The notes under the pieces were generated by a model. The model did no database searches and had not been told where the DNA came from. It saw only the letters and a list, made by a program, of their open reading frames with translations. Positions 12,138 to 24,600 of a stretch of 64,000 nt of DNA are shown one piece after another (within the stretch, counting starts at the first letter, position 1; each line of letters starts with the position of its first letter). The translations under genes were made by a program, and so were the position numbers. This DNA comes from Callaeas wilsoni. Taxonomy: Eukaryota > Chordata > Aves > Passeriformes > Callaeidae. The stretch covers positions 1 through 64,000 of the forward strand of contig VWPU01004207.1 in the NCBI GenBank assembly GCA_013398955.1. Direction: 5' to 3'.

Positions 12138-15100
12138 GTAAGTACCATCTTAGTGTCTCAGACAGCAATGTATTTTAATACTTATCCATTTAAATTCAGT
12201 ATGTAAAACTCAAGATACACATGAAAGTCTTCAAATATTCATGAAAACTCTTAAAAGTAAAGTGTTTATTGTGCTTCTAATGTGGAAGCAGATGTTTAAG
12301 AAAATGTCCATCAAGAGAGAGCTTGATGCTTCAGTGCTATGATGCTTTACTATATTTGTTGTTGGCGTTGAAAGTCAGGGAGTCTGATGTGAGCAGCATA
12401 ATTTAGAACAAGGTCTTTTTTCAGACTGGGTGCTTCAAATATGAAATTCGTCATTATGTAGCCAGTCAATGACCTGATTTTCAAATGCTGTTTACACAAG
12501 ATTTTATCTGGTTTGCTTTAGATGTTCACTCCATTAAAGACAACACACTGGAAAATCAGATCTTAGGAGTCTTTTGGGGGGACACCACATAAGATGCCCT
12601 CAGGCACAAGAGCCATTTTATAAGCTCTGTCTGCCTCTTCTCTTAAGGCCTTTTTAACACCCTGCATGTTGTCTTTATTTGTGTCATGATCCAGCATACC
12701 CCCGTGAGGTAACTGATACTGTCATTATCTGAAACTATCTCAGAACAAAGTGAAAGGAATTAAGAAACCTCTGCCACGGCACAGATCCTGCTAACTGATT
12801 AACCACTGTCTCAAACGGTTTGCTTAGAGTGCTTCTTGAGGCCCCTATGAAGTCAGTCTGTACACTTCATTAGGCATCCTGATGGAAAAAAATGGAAAAG
12901 ATGCTTTAAGATCCTAATTATCTCCATGCTTTTGCCCAGTCATTCCAAACATGCCATGGTCATGACAGTTCCAAGGATTTTTCCGGAAGTGCTAGAGACG
13001 TTTGGGGAATCTAAACCTGACTATACCTCCTAGCTTAGAGAAATAGTATACTGCATTTCTGACTATTCATGGCCAAGTCATAGAGCAAAAGCTGGGTTTT
13101 ACTGGGAGCATTTCACCCGTTTTATTGTCTATCCAAATTCAGAAATTAATAAATAAAATAACAGCACTATTACAGATATTGTACAATATTGTACAGCAAA
13201 TACAGTGATCTAAAGTTATAACTCAGAACATTAATCTGATTGAATTTTTACTGTTACTATATAAAATCACCAGAGGAAGGTGAGTTTTGTCTCACTGCTC
13301 TTATACAAAGTTAATGTTTAAATTATTTGCTTTCTAACCAGTCATCAACAGTATATGTTTATTCACAAGTAGGAGCAACAGGCCCAAGTGCTTCTGCACA
13401 GTATTTGCAGCTGCCATTTCAGCATTACTTATATTCATAATCCTGTAACTTGTTAGCCATTTGCTGTCATATGAACCAAAAGCTTTTAGGGGCCTAAATG
13501 TTTACTGATAAAATCTCATAGGTACTTTCATTTCTGCAGCTGGGCATACACTTTATGAGAGGACAATCAGGCTTTCCCAACATCTGAACAGGGCATTTGT
13601 GACAAAATACCTAGCTAAAGACAGCTTTGGTTCCAGATTAGTTTTCTGAACTGCAGACTGTCTTTCAAGTCCAAGTAAACTAGTAATTCTTCAGTAGCAG
13701 GCCATCAATCATACAGAAGATTCAGATGGTTTTAAAGATGCTCAGAAATAAAGAAAAATTATCTGAAAGAATCTAATGAACACATCTGAAATGTTTTATT
13801 AGGATCACTATATTTAGCTTGAAATCTCTTAAATGAATCATTCCAGACTGGTGTTAGAAATTCTCTTTACAGTAAGAATAGTGTATCTTAAATTGATACT
13901 TATAGGCCTGAATTAGAGCTCAGCGACACCTCTATATCCAACTTCTTGCTATCTTTAAAGTGTGTGTTTCAAATTGTTCATGATTATGTAATGAAGGCTA
14001 TTTTTGTACAGCATACAGAATGATAATGTAAAAGCAGCAAAGAAGAGCTAGAAAGTAGTAAGCTGGAGTTCAGGAAAAGGATTTCTTTTGGCTGATGATG
14101 TTATATAAAGATTTCAGAATTAAGAATAGATACAAAGTTTACTGTAAATTTCAGTGCACCCAACTTAAGCTTTCAGAACTCTGCAAACCCTGGGAAACAT
14201 TTTGGATAGACTAGGATAAAAGTGTAATTTCAGTCAAAACATCACTGCTCTTCAAGTTAATTACAGAGTGATTGCTCAGAGGTATAAATTTTCACACCAC
14301 TCCACTCCAGTTGTGAGAGTGAAACTTTGTACTATCACAGTTACAGCACAAAAACTGTGGACCTTTAACAGAAAAGTTAACTTTTGCTAGAAGGTTCCAA
14401 CACCTCATTATACATTAACTTAGTAGCATCTTTTTAAAAGAGCAACACAGCTTCTCTCATATTTATTACTTCTCTTGAATGACATCAAGAATGGCTTCTT
14501 CTGACTTAAAGAAAAACTTGGAGGTCGGTAATTTAATGACTTGGAGGATAATTCAGTCTCTTTTCCTAAAAGTGACCAAGGTTAAAATCATATGCAGCTA
14601 TGTTATTATTTTAGCCTGACTTAACTCTTACATTTTCCTAATAGTGATGTAATAAATTCTTTTTAGTTATTAGTAGTTCAGGTTGAGAGAAAAACTTTGT
14701 GTGAACTTTGTCTGGATTGTGGGAAAATGATATTTAAATCTTCAAAAGAAGTAAAAAGAGAAAGATCTTTATTATAATTAGGAAACTTCTTTCTTTACCT
14801 ACTCCAGATTGTGTGACAAGTGACTTAAACATCTCTGTGTTTGCTTTCTCAGTGGAAGAATAGCCACAGGAGTGTTCACTTCCACATAATTAATATTTGA
14901 AAACCATAACACGTATGAAATGTATTACAGTGACATTTTCTGAATATAGTGTTGCCTTTTTCTCCCCCTGGATATAAAACTCAAGATAATTTTAGTAAGG
15001 AGGTAATATAAGAGCGGATCTTTCTTTGAAGGCCTTCAGGGGTAGTTACAGAGGCAAAAACCAAAAAGCATCAATAGTTCTGTCTTCACCATAAGGTTGC

Positions 15101-15544
15101 CATGCTAATTTTCTAAAAGTATTTTGATCAGAGAAGTAATATTACAGATTATACCCTGGTAGGTTAATCCATTTGTGCTTTTGCAATTTTAAAGTTACAA
15201 TGACTTTTGGAAAACTGAACGCTCTAGAAAATTAATATTTATCGGGGAAAAAGAAATGTTTCTTACATTATAGGGCAGCAAAATTTTGCATTTTATCCCA
15301 AATGTTAAAGTGCCTATCTCCAGCTAATTTATTGAAAGATTCAGTTTGCATATAGTCATAGAATGTCAGTGAAATAACCCTTTGAATTTGGTCTCCCTTT
15401 TGAGTTACAACTTAGAATTTCCCAGTGATAATAATGTTGGTGGAACACAAGGAGGAAATGTAAGCTAAGTTCTCCAGAAAACCAGAATTTAAAATGGGAA
15501 AAAAAGTGCTTTGTGTTTAAATTTATAATTATCTTTCTGTTAAG
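12138..15544. other. Putative first intron of DGLUCY
   Basis: AT-rich, with no open frame or recognised exon. Apart from the possible MIR-like fragment I see nothing in it. It ends in the acceptor 'tatctttctgttaag' just before the first coding exon. Confidence 0.4.
12691..12800 (+). repeat. Possible ancient MIR-like SINE fragment
   Basis: The run of 'gtgaggtaactgatactgtc', 'attatctgaaactatct' and a 'gaattaag' block resembles, weakly, the conserved central part of MIR elements (tetrapod SINE cores). The divergence is large and I could not align it. Confidence 0.22.
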
Positions 15545-15656
15545 GATGAAGAGATGCTTTTGACAGGAGGCTTGAAATCTCTCCTTCCTCATGTGCTAAG
15601 AAGAATAATTCGCTGCAACAGACTCAGTATTAGTAATACTTCTGGAATGGCGGAAG
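15545..15656 (+). CDS. DGLUCY: DGLUCY coding exon 1 (9 leader bases, then ATG at 15554)
   Basis: The acceptor 'tctttctgttaag' precedes it and the donor is GTAAGT. It encodes the Arg- and Leu-rich N-terminus, a likely mitochondrial targeting peptide, and ends after the first base of codon 35. An earlier ATG at 15,546 is in another frame and hits a stop at 15,561. The ATG at 15,554 is chosen because the following residues align with human DGLUCY from its first Met. If the exon is not spliced to an upstream exon, its 5' border would extend further left. Confidence 0.88.
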
Positions 15657-18600
15657 GTAAGTAAACCTAACAGCTCTCTGTGCAAAGTGATTCCATTTTA
15701 GATTCATAACTGCGTGGTTTTTTGTTTGTGAAGGATTGAAAAAATATCAAAAGCACCAAAGTAAAACACAAGAAAATGTTATGTTCTTGGGTGTTTTTGA
15801 AATCACATTGTAAGCACCTGACACTGTTTTTTAAATCATAAAGATGTATCGGAGAAAATACACCATCCTAGCTGAGTAATGTACATGGACTTTGTTTTCA
15901 GTGTTTGCAGTGCATCTCTCAGCTTCCAACTGTCATTGAGAAATGATGGATGCAGAAAATATTTGAAAAATCTTTAACCAAATCTGGCTTTTCTTGCATT
16001 TTATTATTATATTTGAGGGATGACCTACTATGTTCTTCACAGAGACCTTGCTTTACTTAGCACATCAAATTTGCTTTGGGGAAGAATTAGAAACATAGTT
16101 ACAGGAGTGGTTTTCTGCTTCATTTGTTGCAGAAGGTGAAGATTATTGGCTCAGCAAGACTGGGAATTAGAAGGGAGAGGGAAAAAATAGTTTTATACTC
16201 AGATAACTGAATGGGTTCTGGAAGATTGATTTCTGTCTTGCCTCTCATAGTGGGACTTTTACAGAAGCAGAGAAGTCTGTCATTGTTCTGATCAGCTTTA
16301 AAAAGTAATGTAAAGAAAAATACCATGGCAAATAGCTGATCAACAAAGCTGTGTGTACAGTAGTAGCACTACTATAAAAAAATGTTAAAGGTCATTTTAT
16401 AGAATCATAGTGAGTCTTGAAATTGTGGTTTTCTTTTCTATAAGTTCCTAAGTTGAAAAATACTAATGGAAGACATTTTATAATGTTAATAATTTGCAGT
16501 TTGCCCCAGCTGAATTTTTAAGTGAATTTATTGCTGCAGTAGTTTTAAATGTATTAATTCTAACATTTTTAGAAGTATTGTTGACATACAAAATAAGTTC
16601 ATGAACAAACAGTCTCATTATACAAAAAGAACTATTGAAACAAATTGTCTTATGTTGTTGTTACCCAGTTCTTTCTTACTGTCCTCATTGCTATTCACCA
16701 TAGAAATTAAAAGCTCTTTCTAAACTTCTCTGAACTGGGACATGAGTGTGTTGAATTATTGCATGGGTTGGCCAACACATCCAGCTCCACTACCACTGCT
16801 CGTGAACCCCTTCGTAAGGATGGCTCCATAATGCAAGTCAATACATCAGGAGATATGGGTTTCATGTATACAAAATGTAAGGACAGCTATCAGGAGGAGC
16901 AATAAAGTTCTCAAAGGGTTGTAATGAAGCCTCCTGAGTTTATCAAGTATTTGCCTGCAGATTCAGCCTGTCATAACTAGTATGAGAAATTCAGTGTTAG
17001 CTGAATGCCCTGACTAAACCCATCATTTTAAGAACTCATTAATATAACTAGCAAAGCAGAAAGTGTCTGTGGATTTCTCATGGAGGGCAGGGAATGAAAT
17101 TGAGGGGTAACTGAATTTAGGGTTTTATTCAGTGGTTAATGTAGTACATTTATTTAGCAAAAATATTTTTCTGTATTTAGCAAGAATCTCTTTCTGTATT
17201 TAGTAACTTTTGCTAGTAATAAAATGAATTTTTGTACTGACTACTCCCAAGAGAGCAGTCTGTGGACAAATTCAGTATGCAAATACATGCTTACCTCAGC
17301 CTTTGCTTTGCATTTTTCCATCAGGAATAGAATTCTATCTTTGGATTTCTTTGTTAGCTTTGGTCAAGAGTAAGGTTTGGCTCATTTTCTACAGCCTTTG
17401 AAGGTAGTTCATTGATTTTAACTAAATTATTGCCTCTTTGATGACAGACCACTGCAGTATTTAAGAAAGTGAGTGCTTCTGTGCAGCCTCCTACTCACCT
17501 GCCTGATTTCAGACAGTAATAACTCTTCAAGAGGGTATTGGTACAGAATTTAGGGACTGTTAATTCCTGGGTTTATACACCCTACAGACCAGTTGTACCC
17601 CTAATTTCCCCCCATTATTTGAACAGCTGATATTTCCATGCAGGAAAGTTTAAATGGCATTGGTATTAACTGCAACTGTTAAGAAAATAAATTTTTGCTA
17701 AATAAATGAATGGGATTTTTCTGCAGCAGTGCTCATTGCAAAAATGTTAATGTCTTTAGAAGCTATTTCATAATAGCAGTCAACAACTTTTTAAATCAAA
17801 GCTGTTTCCAAGCAAAGAAAGTGTAGCAGTCCTGTTTAGTTTAGGGGCTTTTTTTTAATAAGAAATTTAATTAGAATTTTAATTAGAAATTACTGCGATT
17901 CAGTGGACAGTCAAGAGTTTATTCCTGAGTTGTAATCATATCTGTTTAACTGCCATGCACATTAAAATTCCGTAGCCAAGAAATTTTAAAGAATTTGCTA
18001 CAAACATCAAGATACCAGGAGTTTACTCTTGGATTGACCATGATTTGTATCTTGATGTTGTGAAAAATAATTGTGAAAGTGTGGTATGTGATAGCCTTTC
18101 TTTGGCTCTGAGTTAACATTTGCAAATAACGCATTTTCCTACAGAACATGAATTTCCCAGGTTAGACAAGAAATTATGTTTATATACAAATTCATATAAA
18201 TGTTTATTAATTATGGTGTCTTCATATTCTGCTACTACCCATGTCTGCCAACTGTTTTAGCTGTGAACGATTTGACATATAGAGTAGGCCTAGCTATGAT
18301 TTTTAAAACATTTCAAGACGTTTAATCTAATTACAGAGTTCTGAATCAAAAATTTTCTTCAGGTAATTTTTATAGACCATCTAAAGAAATTTATACAAAA
18401 AAAGTTATTTTTTTCACAAACAAAAAGCTGAATTAATAACCAGTCATTCCTACCTTCCACAATTTAAGGGTATAAGCAGGCCAACGTTGTGATTTTGCAC
18501 AAGTCCCTGGCTGATGACTTTGAGAAATTCTGCCATGCAAACAATGGACCCCTGCCACTGCTGTACAGAAGTCAACCAGGTGACTGGAAATGTCCTTCCC

Positions 18601-21600
18601 TGAGCAGTGATTCTGACATCAGGTAAATACAGACCAACTCTGCTCGTCAATATTCTGAAGTGAATGCTGGTGGTGATTAGGAGGGTTTCAGGAAACAGCC
18701 TGCTTACACTGTTGAACATTTTGAACAAGGTTATTTTCTTGGAGTTATACCTTTGAGTGAAAACCATATATAGAAGCCTGGTCATCTTGTTCTTGAGAAA
18801 CATGTTATGATAATTGTCAGTATTACAAGTATTTCTCTAATCCAAAGGTGAAATTTTGTGTAATTTTTAAATACTGTGTCTGAGCCTGCAGAATTCAGTA
18901 ATAGAGTTTTATATTGGTTTTATTTATTAGAAACATGGCCATGGTGTCTGCATGATACTTGTAGAGTCTCTGAAATTTGAAAGATGTACTCCTGTGGTAA
19001 ACACTAAAAATAAGGTTTAAACCAGCCTCCTAATTTTTGAAAGCCTGAGACGAGATATGCATAAGGGGCCTTTACCTATAAAACCTAAAAAATCTCAAAG
19101 TCTAGCATTCTGTGTCTGCCAGCTTGGTTTTGTGCAGAATAAGATGTTCTGGGGCTTTTGCCTCTGTTTGTTTCGTTATTAGTCAGAAAGAACAAAATGG
19201 ATAAAGCAGGCTGTATCTTGTGGTTTCACACTGGGTTTATGTCAATTCAACCAATTCACCTTGTTTTCAAAAAATGTGACAAAGCTGTAATAACTTCTTA
19301 TTTCACTAGAACTGACTGCCTACAGTACAGAAAATATGAGAATGGAGCTTGTACTGGATCACTGAAAAGCCTTAAGGAGTATTCTGAACAACTCAAGGAC
19401 ATGGTGACTTTTTATTTAGGCTGCAGCTTCTCTTTTGAAAAAGCAGTCCAAGAAGCTGGCATTCCTATCAGAAACGTTGAGCAAAAATGTAATGTAAGCA
19501 TGTACAAAGTAAGTATCTGCACACACACATAATCTTTGTTGTAATTTTGCCTGTGACTTTTGCCCATATTCACATTAAGTGCATATACCTATTGTTCAAA
19601 TCAGAATAATTTTTTTCTCTACCTATGTAGTAACTTAAGGCGTGTGCTAGTGCTGAGCTCATGAACATACAGGGTGAAATATTAGCAGCCACAGTTCAGT
19701 GTAAGGCCAATCTGCTTTCTTCTTCATTTTTCGTGACAACGCTTTCCCCATTTCCTGTGGCAGCCATTTCATTTGGATTCTGTTCTAGTTTGCCCTCCCT
19801 GTTTCACCCAGTGATGCATGCACTATTCTGACCATGTCTTTTTTAACATGTGTCCTGCTCTCCATACCAGCTCTCACTTGCAGTTGGAATATTCCTTTTA
19901 TAAACCATGACAATAGCAGTTTCTTCTGCCTGACAGCCACATTTTAGATTTTTCCTGTGACAGCAGAGCCTTTAAACTGCACGTTTGCTACAAACCCAGG
20001 CCTCTGGGACAGAAGATGTTCCCAAAGACTTAAGGTGTCTACCACAGCACTGAAAATTATGACTCTGCTCAAAAAGTTTGTGGTGTACATTTTAATGGTA
20101 GCAGAAGTCTTAGAATAATTCTGGCTCCAATAAATAAACCCCTTAATAATAAAAACATGAAAGTACATATCTGCATGCCTTTTTCATTTAGTTCAGATGC
20201 TGTGCTACTAGAGAAAGGCTATTGTTGTTTTCAGTGTTATCATTACACAATCTATGCTATGCTCCTGGTCAAAATGAAGGTGCAAACGTATCATATATGA
20301 GTCCTACCAAGCTTAAAGAAAAAAAAATGCAACTATGTATCAGCTTCTAGCATTTCAGAATTAGGAAAATTTTATACTTTATAGCACATTAATGCTGTGA
20401 AGAACTGCACAATGTGTTTCTTCAGTGACAGGTGTGATGATTATTATCATTATAAAGGCTTTATCATTATTAAGGCTTTTTATAAAGGCTTCTATTTTCT
20501 AGACAGCTCTAGCTCTCTGGATGTCTTGTTTATGTTCAACTGCAACTCAGATATCTGACACTTTTTCCTAAAAGGCTGACCTGCTTTATTTCTAAATAGA
20601 AAAGGTGCTTCAACCTCCCAATTGGTGAGGATGATGAATTCCATAGAGCCTTTGTGGAGGCATGAAAGATTTCTATGTATGGAACTGTCATGCTGCTTCT
20701 GTACAAGTGGGTACTGCCATCAGCAGTTGCTGACCCTGCTGTGTTACAGGGCACTGGATTCAAGCACAGAGGGTAGATTCAGTCTAAGCAGATTTGTAGG
20801 TGTGCCATAGTTTTCTATTAGCTTTTTCACTTTGTGTAGAGGAAACACACCATTGTGTTCTGACAATATTCAACATATACTGAGCTCACCTTGCTGTGTG
20901 CACTGAAACAAGGAATGCATTAAGTTGAAAATTTTAGTGATATATATGATGGAGCTAAATGATGGAATCTTAAAGCAAAAAATTAGAGGATCATAAGAAT
21001 TTTTTTCAAAAGGATTTAAAATGAATGTTAGAATGCAGCCTTTCTAAACTCAAGTACAGCACAAAGATTTAGATTTATTTATTCTAAAATTTTAGAAGTA
21101 TTATTCAGTATTCCTGCTAACACTGGATTCTTTTGAACTGCCAGACATCTGTGCTTTGCCACAGCATTTCTATGTTTCACTGCAACTTAGTAGTCACAAT
21201 GAGACCTATTCCTGAAAGCAAGTTGGAAGCAGCTGTGCTAGCAACCTCTGAATTGAAAGAAGCCCATGGAGCACCAATTCACATAGGCGACCCTGGTCAG
21301 TGCTTTTCATTTTTCATTCTGCATGCACCTGACTGTGTATAAAAGTGAAGGGGAAAGCATGGGAAGTGGTAGGACTGAAATACCTGCACCACTTAATCTG
21401 TTTTAATCCTTTCTAATGGTCACTGACCTGAATATAAAAGGAAAAAGAAAGAAAGAAAAAAAAAAGAAAAGGGAAGGCTTTGAGTGAGCTGAACACACAG
21501 ATTTCTTAGATAAAACATAGTTGTCGGATGTAGATAAGTTATATAGCAGGGGTGGTTTTGGTAAAAGGTGTAATCACATTTTTCTGAAATGTATGCAGTT

Positions 21601-24600
21601 TCATTTATATGTGAATATTTTCTTGCTGTCAGAGATTCCAGTGACAGGGTAGCCATGACTGACAGCATGGGGAGAAGTATGTGTGGATGCATTTTGTGTC
21701 TTAGTGGTTGAATGTGAAAGTAAATACTGCATTATTTTTAAAAATACTGAAATAGCATACAATGAGCACAACACTTAAGAAAGAATGAATAGAAATATGA
21801 CAAGATTTTTTTAAAAATCCAGTTTGAACAAAAATGAAGAAAAAAAGGCAGGAGGCTGTTTGAAGAAGAACAAAACCAAACAAGCACCTCTAATATGAAG
21901 ATAGATTGCAATAATTTCCCTCCTGCTGTCAGAAGTCTGGTAATCATGGGCTACATACACAGAAGGATCACATTGCAGGGCATGGAAGGAGATGTCATTG
22001 GTTAACACAACTCTCCAGTAACATATTTGAGTAACATATCTGAGTACTTAAGCCTGACAAACTAGTAAGAAGTCTTCAGTAAAGAGTAAATTATCATATA
22101 TACATGTTACATAAATTAATTCCAGAAAAGAGAGTGGTATAATAAAGCATCTGAAGGATTTAAAACCAAGGGAAGATAGCAAGTGCTTAGAATGACCCAG
22201 ATTATTACAAGTAGGTGTTAGAATAAAGCAAAAGACAATTTAGTGAAAGGCAGCTAAGAGTGAGATGTATTTATCTAAGACAGAGAGGAAAAGAGAGATT
22301 GATCATTTCTGTCGCTAAAGAATGTAGGAAGTTAACGCAGTAGAAAATGTGTTCTAGAAACAACTCATTTTGCATTGCAGTCATTTATTCTTGTTTGCCA
22401 GTGCTACAAATATAATTCTTCTGTTGATCCAGAAGATTTATATTATCTTGGAAACTCAGCATAGATACCTAACTTGAATTTTGTTGCAGAAATAAGGTAA
22501 ATACATTTTTACTGGTGTTATCGAGTACAAAAAGGGAAATCAAGTCAGCTCAGGCTCTGAGGATATGCACTCAAAGGCAAACTAAATGTTCCTCTTTAGG
22601 GGGACTTGGCACTCTTGCACTCCTAACTCAGTATCATTGAATGCTGTTTGGGGTCCACCCCCCCAGCTTTGCAGTATTACTGCTTAATGACCATGAATCG
22701 CTCATGATTTCATTTTTGATCAATTCCAGGTCTGCTGGGAATACAAGATCTTTCTAAACCAGACTATGGAGATCCAGTTCACCTTCACCCTGGTGATATT
22801 CCAGTGTTTTGGGCCTGTGGAGTAACAGGAGTAGAAGCAATTATCAACTGCAGTATGTGCTGCTTGGAGACTCTTTTCAAATTATCCTTCCATCTCTTTT
22901 CTCTCTCTCTGTTTTATTTTATTTTTTTAAAAGGAGACTGAATTGGCTGATTAATAGGCTTGATTTTAGGGTAAGATAAAAAACACCCCAAACAAATAAC
23001 AAAAAAGCCTTTGGCAGGAGAGTTTTTCTTGTGAAATACAGGTCTACTTTAAAGAAAATTCTTACTGAATTTTCACCACTTTTGTGTATTTTAAAGGTTT
23101 AAATCTACAGCTCTGGCAAGATCAAAACATCTTTTTAAGCATTATAAAAAACAAGAAGATTAAAGACATTCATTCTTACGCATCTTCCTTTTAGAATATT
23201 ATTTTGGACTACATTGAAGTAAAGCAATAGTAAGGAAAAAGAAAAAAAAAAAGAAGGAAAAAAGAAGAGAAGCCAGAAATCTTTCCAAAATGTTGTCAAG
23301 AGCTAGCAAATTGATTGACATGGAAAAGAGTTCTTAAGTGTCTTCTGGAGAATGTTGAGCTTTTAGTTTTTTCCAAAATTAAGTAAATGTGACACACTTT
23401 ACATAAATGAAACTTTTTCTTCTGCACAGTGTTTCTGCACTGTGTGCAGCCATTTATGCAGGCATGAGCACAAAGGGCAAAAAAATGCAACAAAACCATA
23501 GTAACAGTATTATATACTTCTCTAAGTCACTAATGTGGAATGAAATACTGTATTTTCATTCTTACTGAAAAAGAAGCTTAATAATCATAGGCAATATATT
23601 TGGGAGAACCTTGGAGGTCACCTGCTTTGTCCTTCTCTCCTTGCAGGATCCTTGTGGTTTCTTATAGATGTTTATCTGAACTCCTCTCAACACCTGCTCT
23701 AATATGTTCAGCTCTAAGAGGAGGAGACTTCTTTCTCTTTCTTACCTACAATCTCTTTTCTCCATTTCCAAATCCATGCTGAAAATCCTACTCTTTCCTG
23801 TATTCTTCAGCAAACCTATTCGTCTTCTGCATGCATCCTTGTTGTAGGGAGAAGAGAGAAAAATTTGCCAATGTCCCTCCAATCCATCGCTCAAGTGGCT
23901 ATCTATCCCGCTCTTGCCTGGAACTGACCTTCACTTTTGTTTATTTCTCCATTTTCTATATTAAAACCAGTTGTCATTTGTGCATTCCAGGAAACTTTTG
24001 GACAGTTTTTATTTTGCTGTGCTTTCTCAGCTAGGTAGTTTAAAATCTCCCATAGCACCAGTAGCCATACTTTAGATGAATCTGCTAGCTTGTCACAAAA
24101 AGCTGTCTGCTCTCAGGGTTTGGTGAGATATGGTGAACCTCAACAACCATGTTCCCCACATGCTTTGAATTGCTAGTTATAGAGTCCCAACAGATGTAAC
24201 TCAAACCAAGCACATATGTACTTAGTAAAGAAATATCTTCTCCATTTTCACCCTCCTAACAGAGTAAAGTTCTGCTTGTTTAAGTATCAGCTGTGATTTA
24301 CCTACCAACGTACCAATTTTGCCAAATCAAGTATTACATAGAACTGGATTTCTGGAATCAGTACAAAGACAGGAAATATTTTCAGCTTAGGGAGCTACTG
24401 TGCTGTCAGGTCTAAAGAAGCTTATTTTTCTCCAGGGTTTCAGAGGCTACTCGTATTTCCTTGGCTAACGCTTACTGGTCCCCTTTTGTCATTACTCCTT
24501 GCCAGTTTAAGTTGTCATGGTTTAACCCCAGACAGCAGGATTGGGGAGAGAACTGAAAGGGTAAAAACTGGAAAACTCGTGAGTTGAGATAAAGAGAGTT

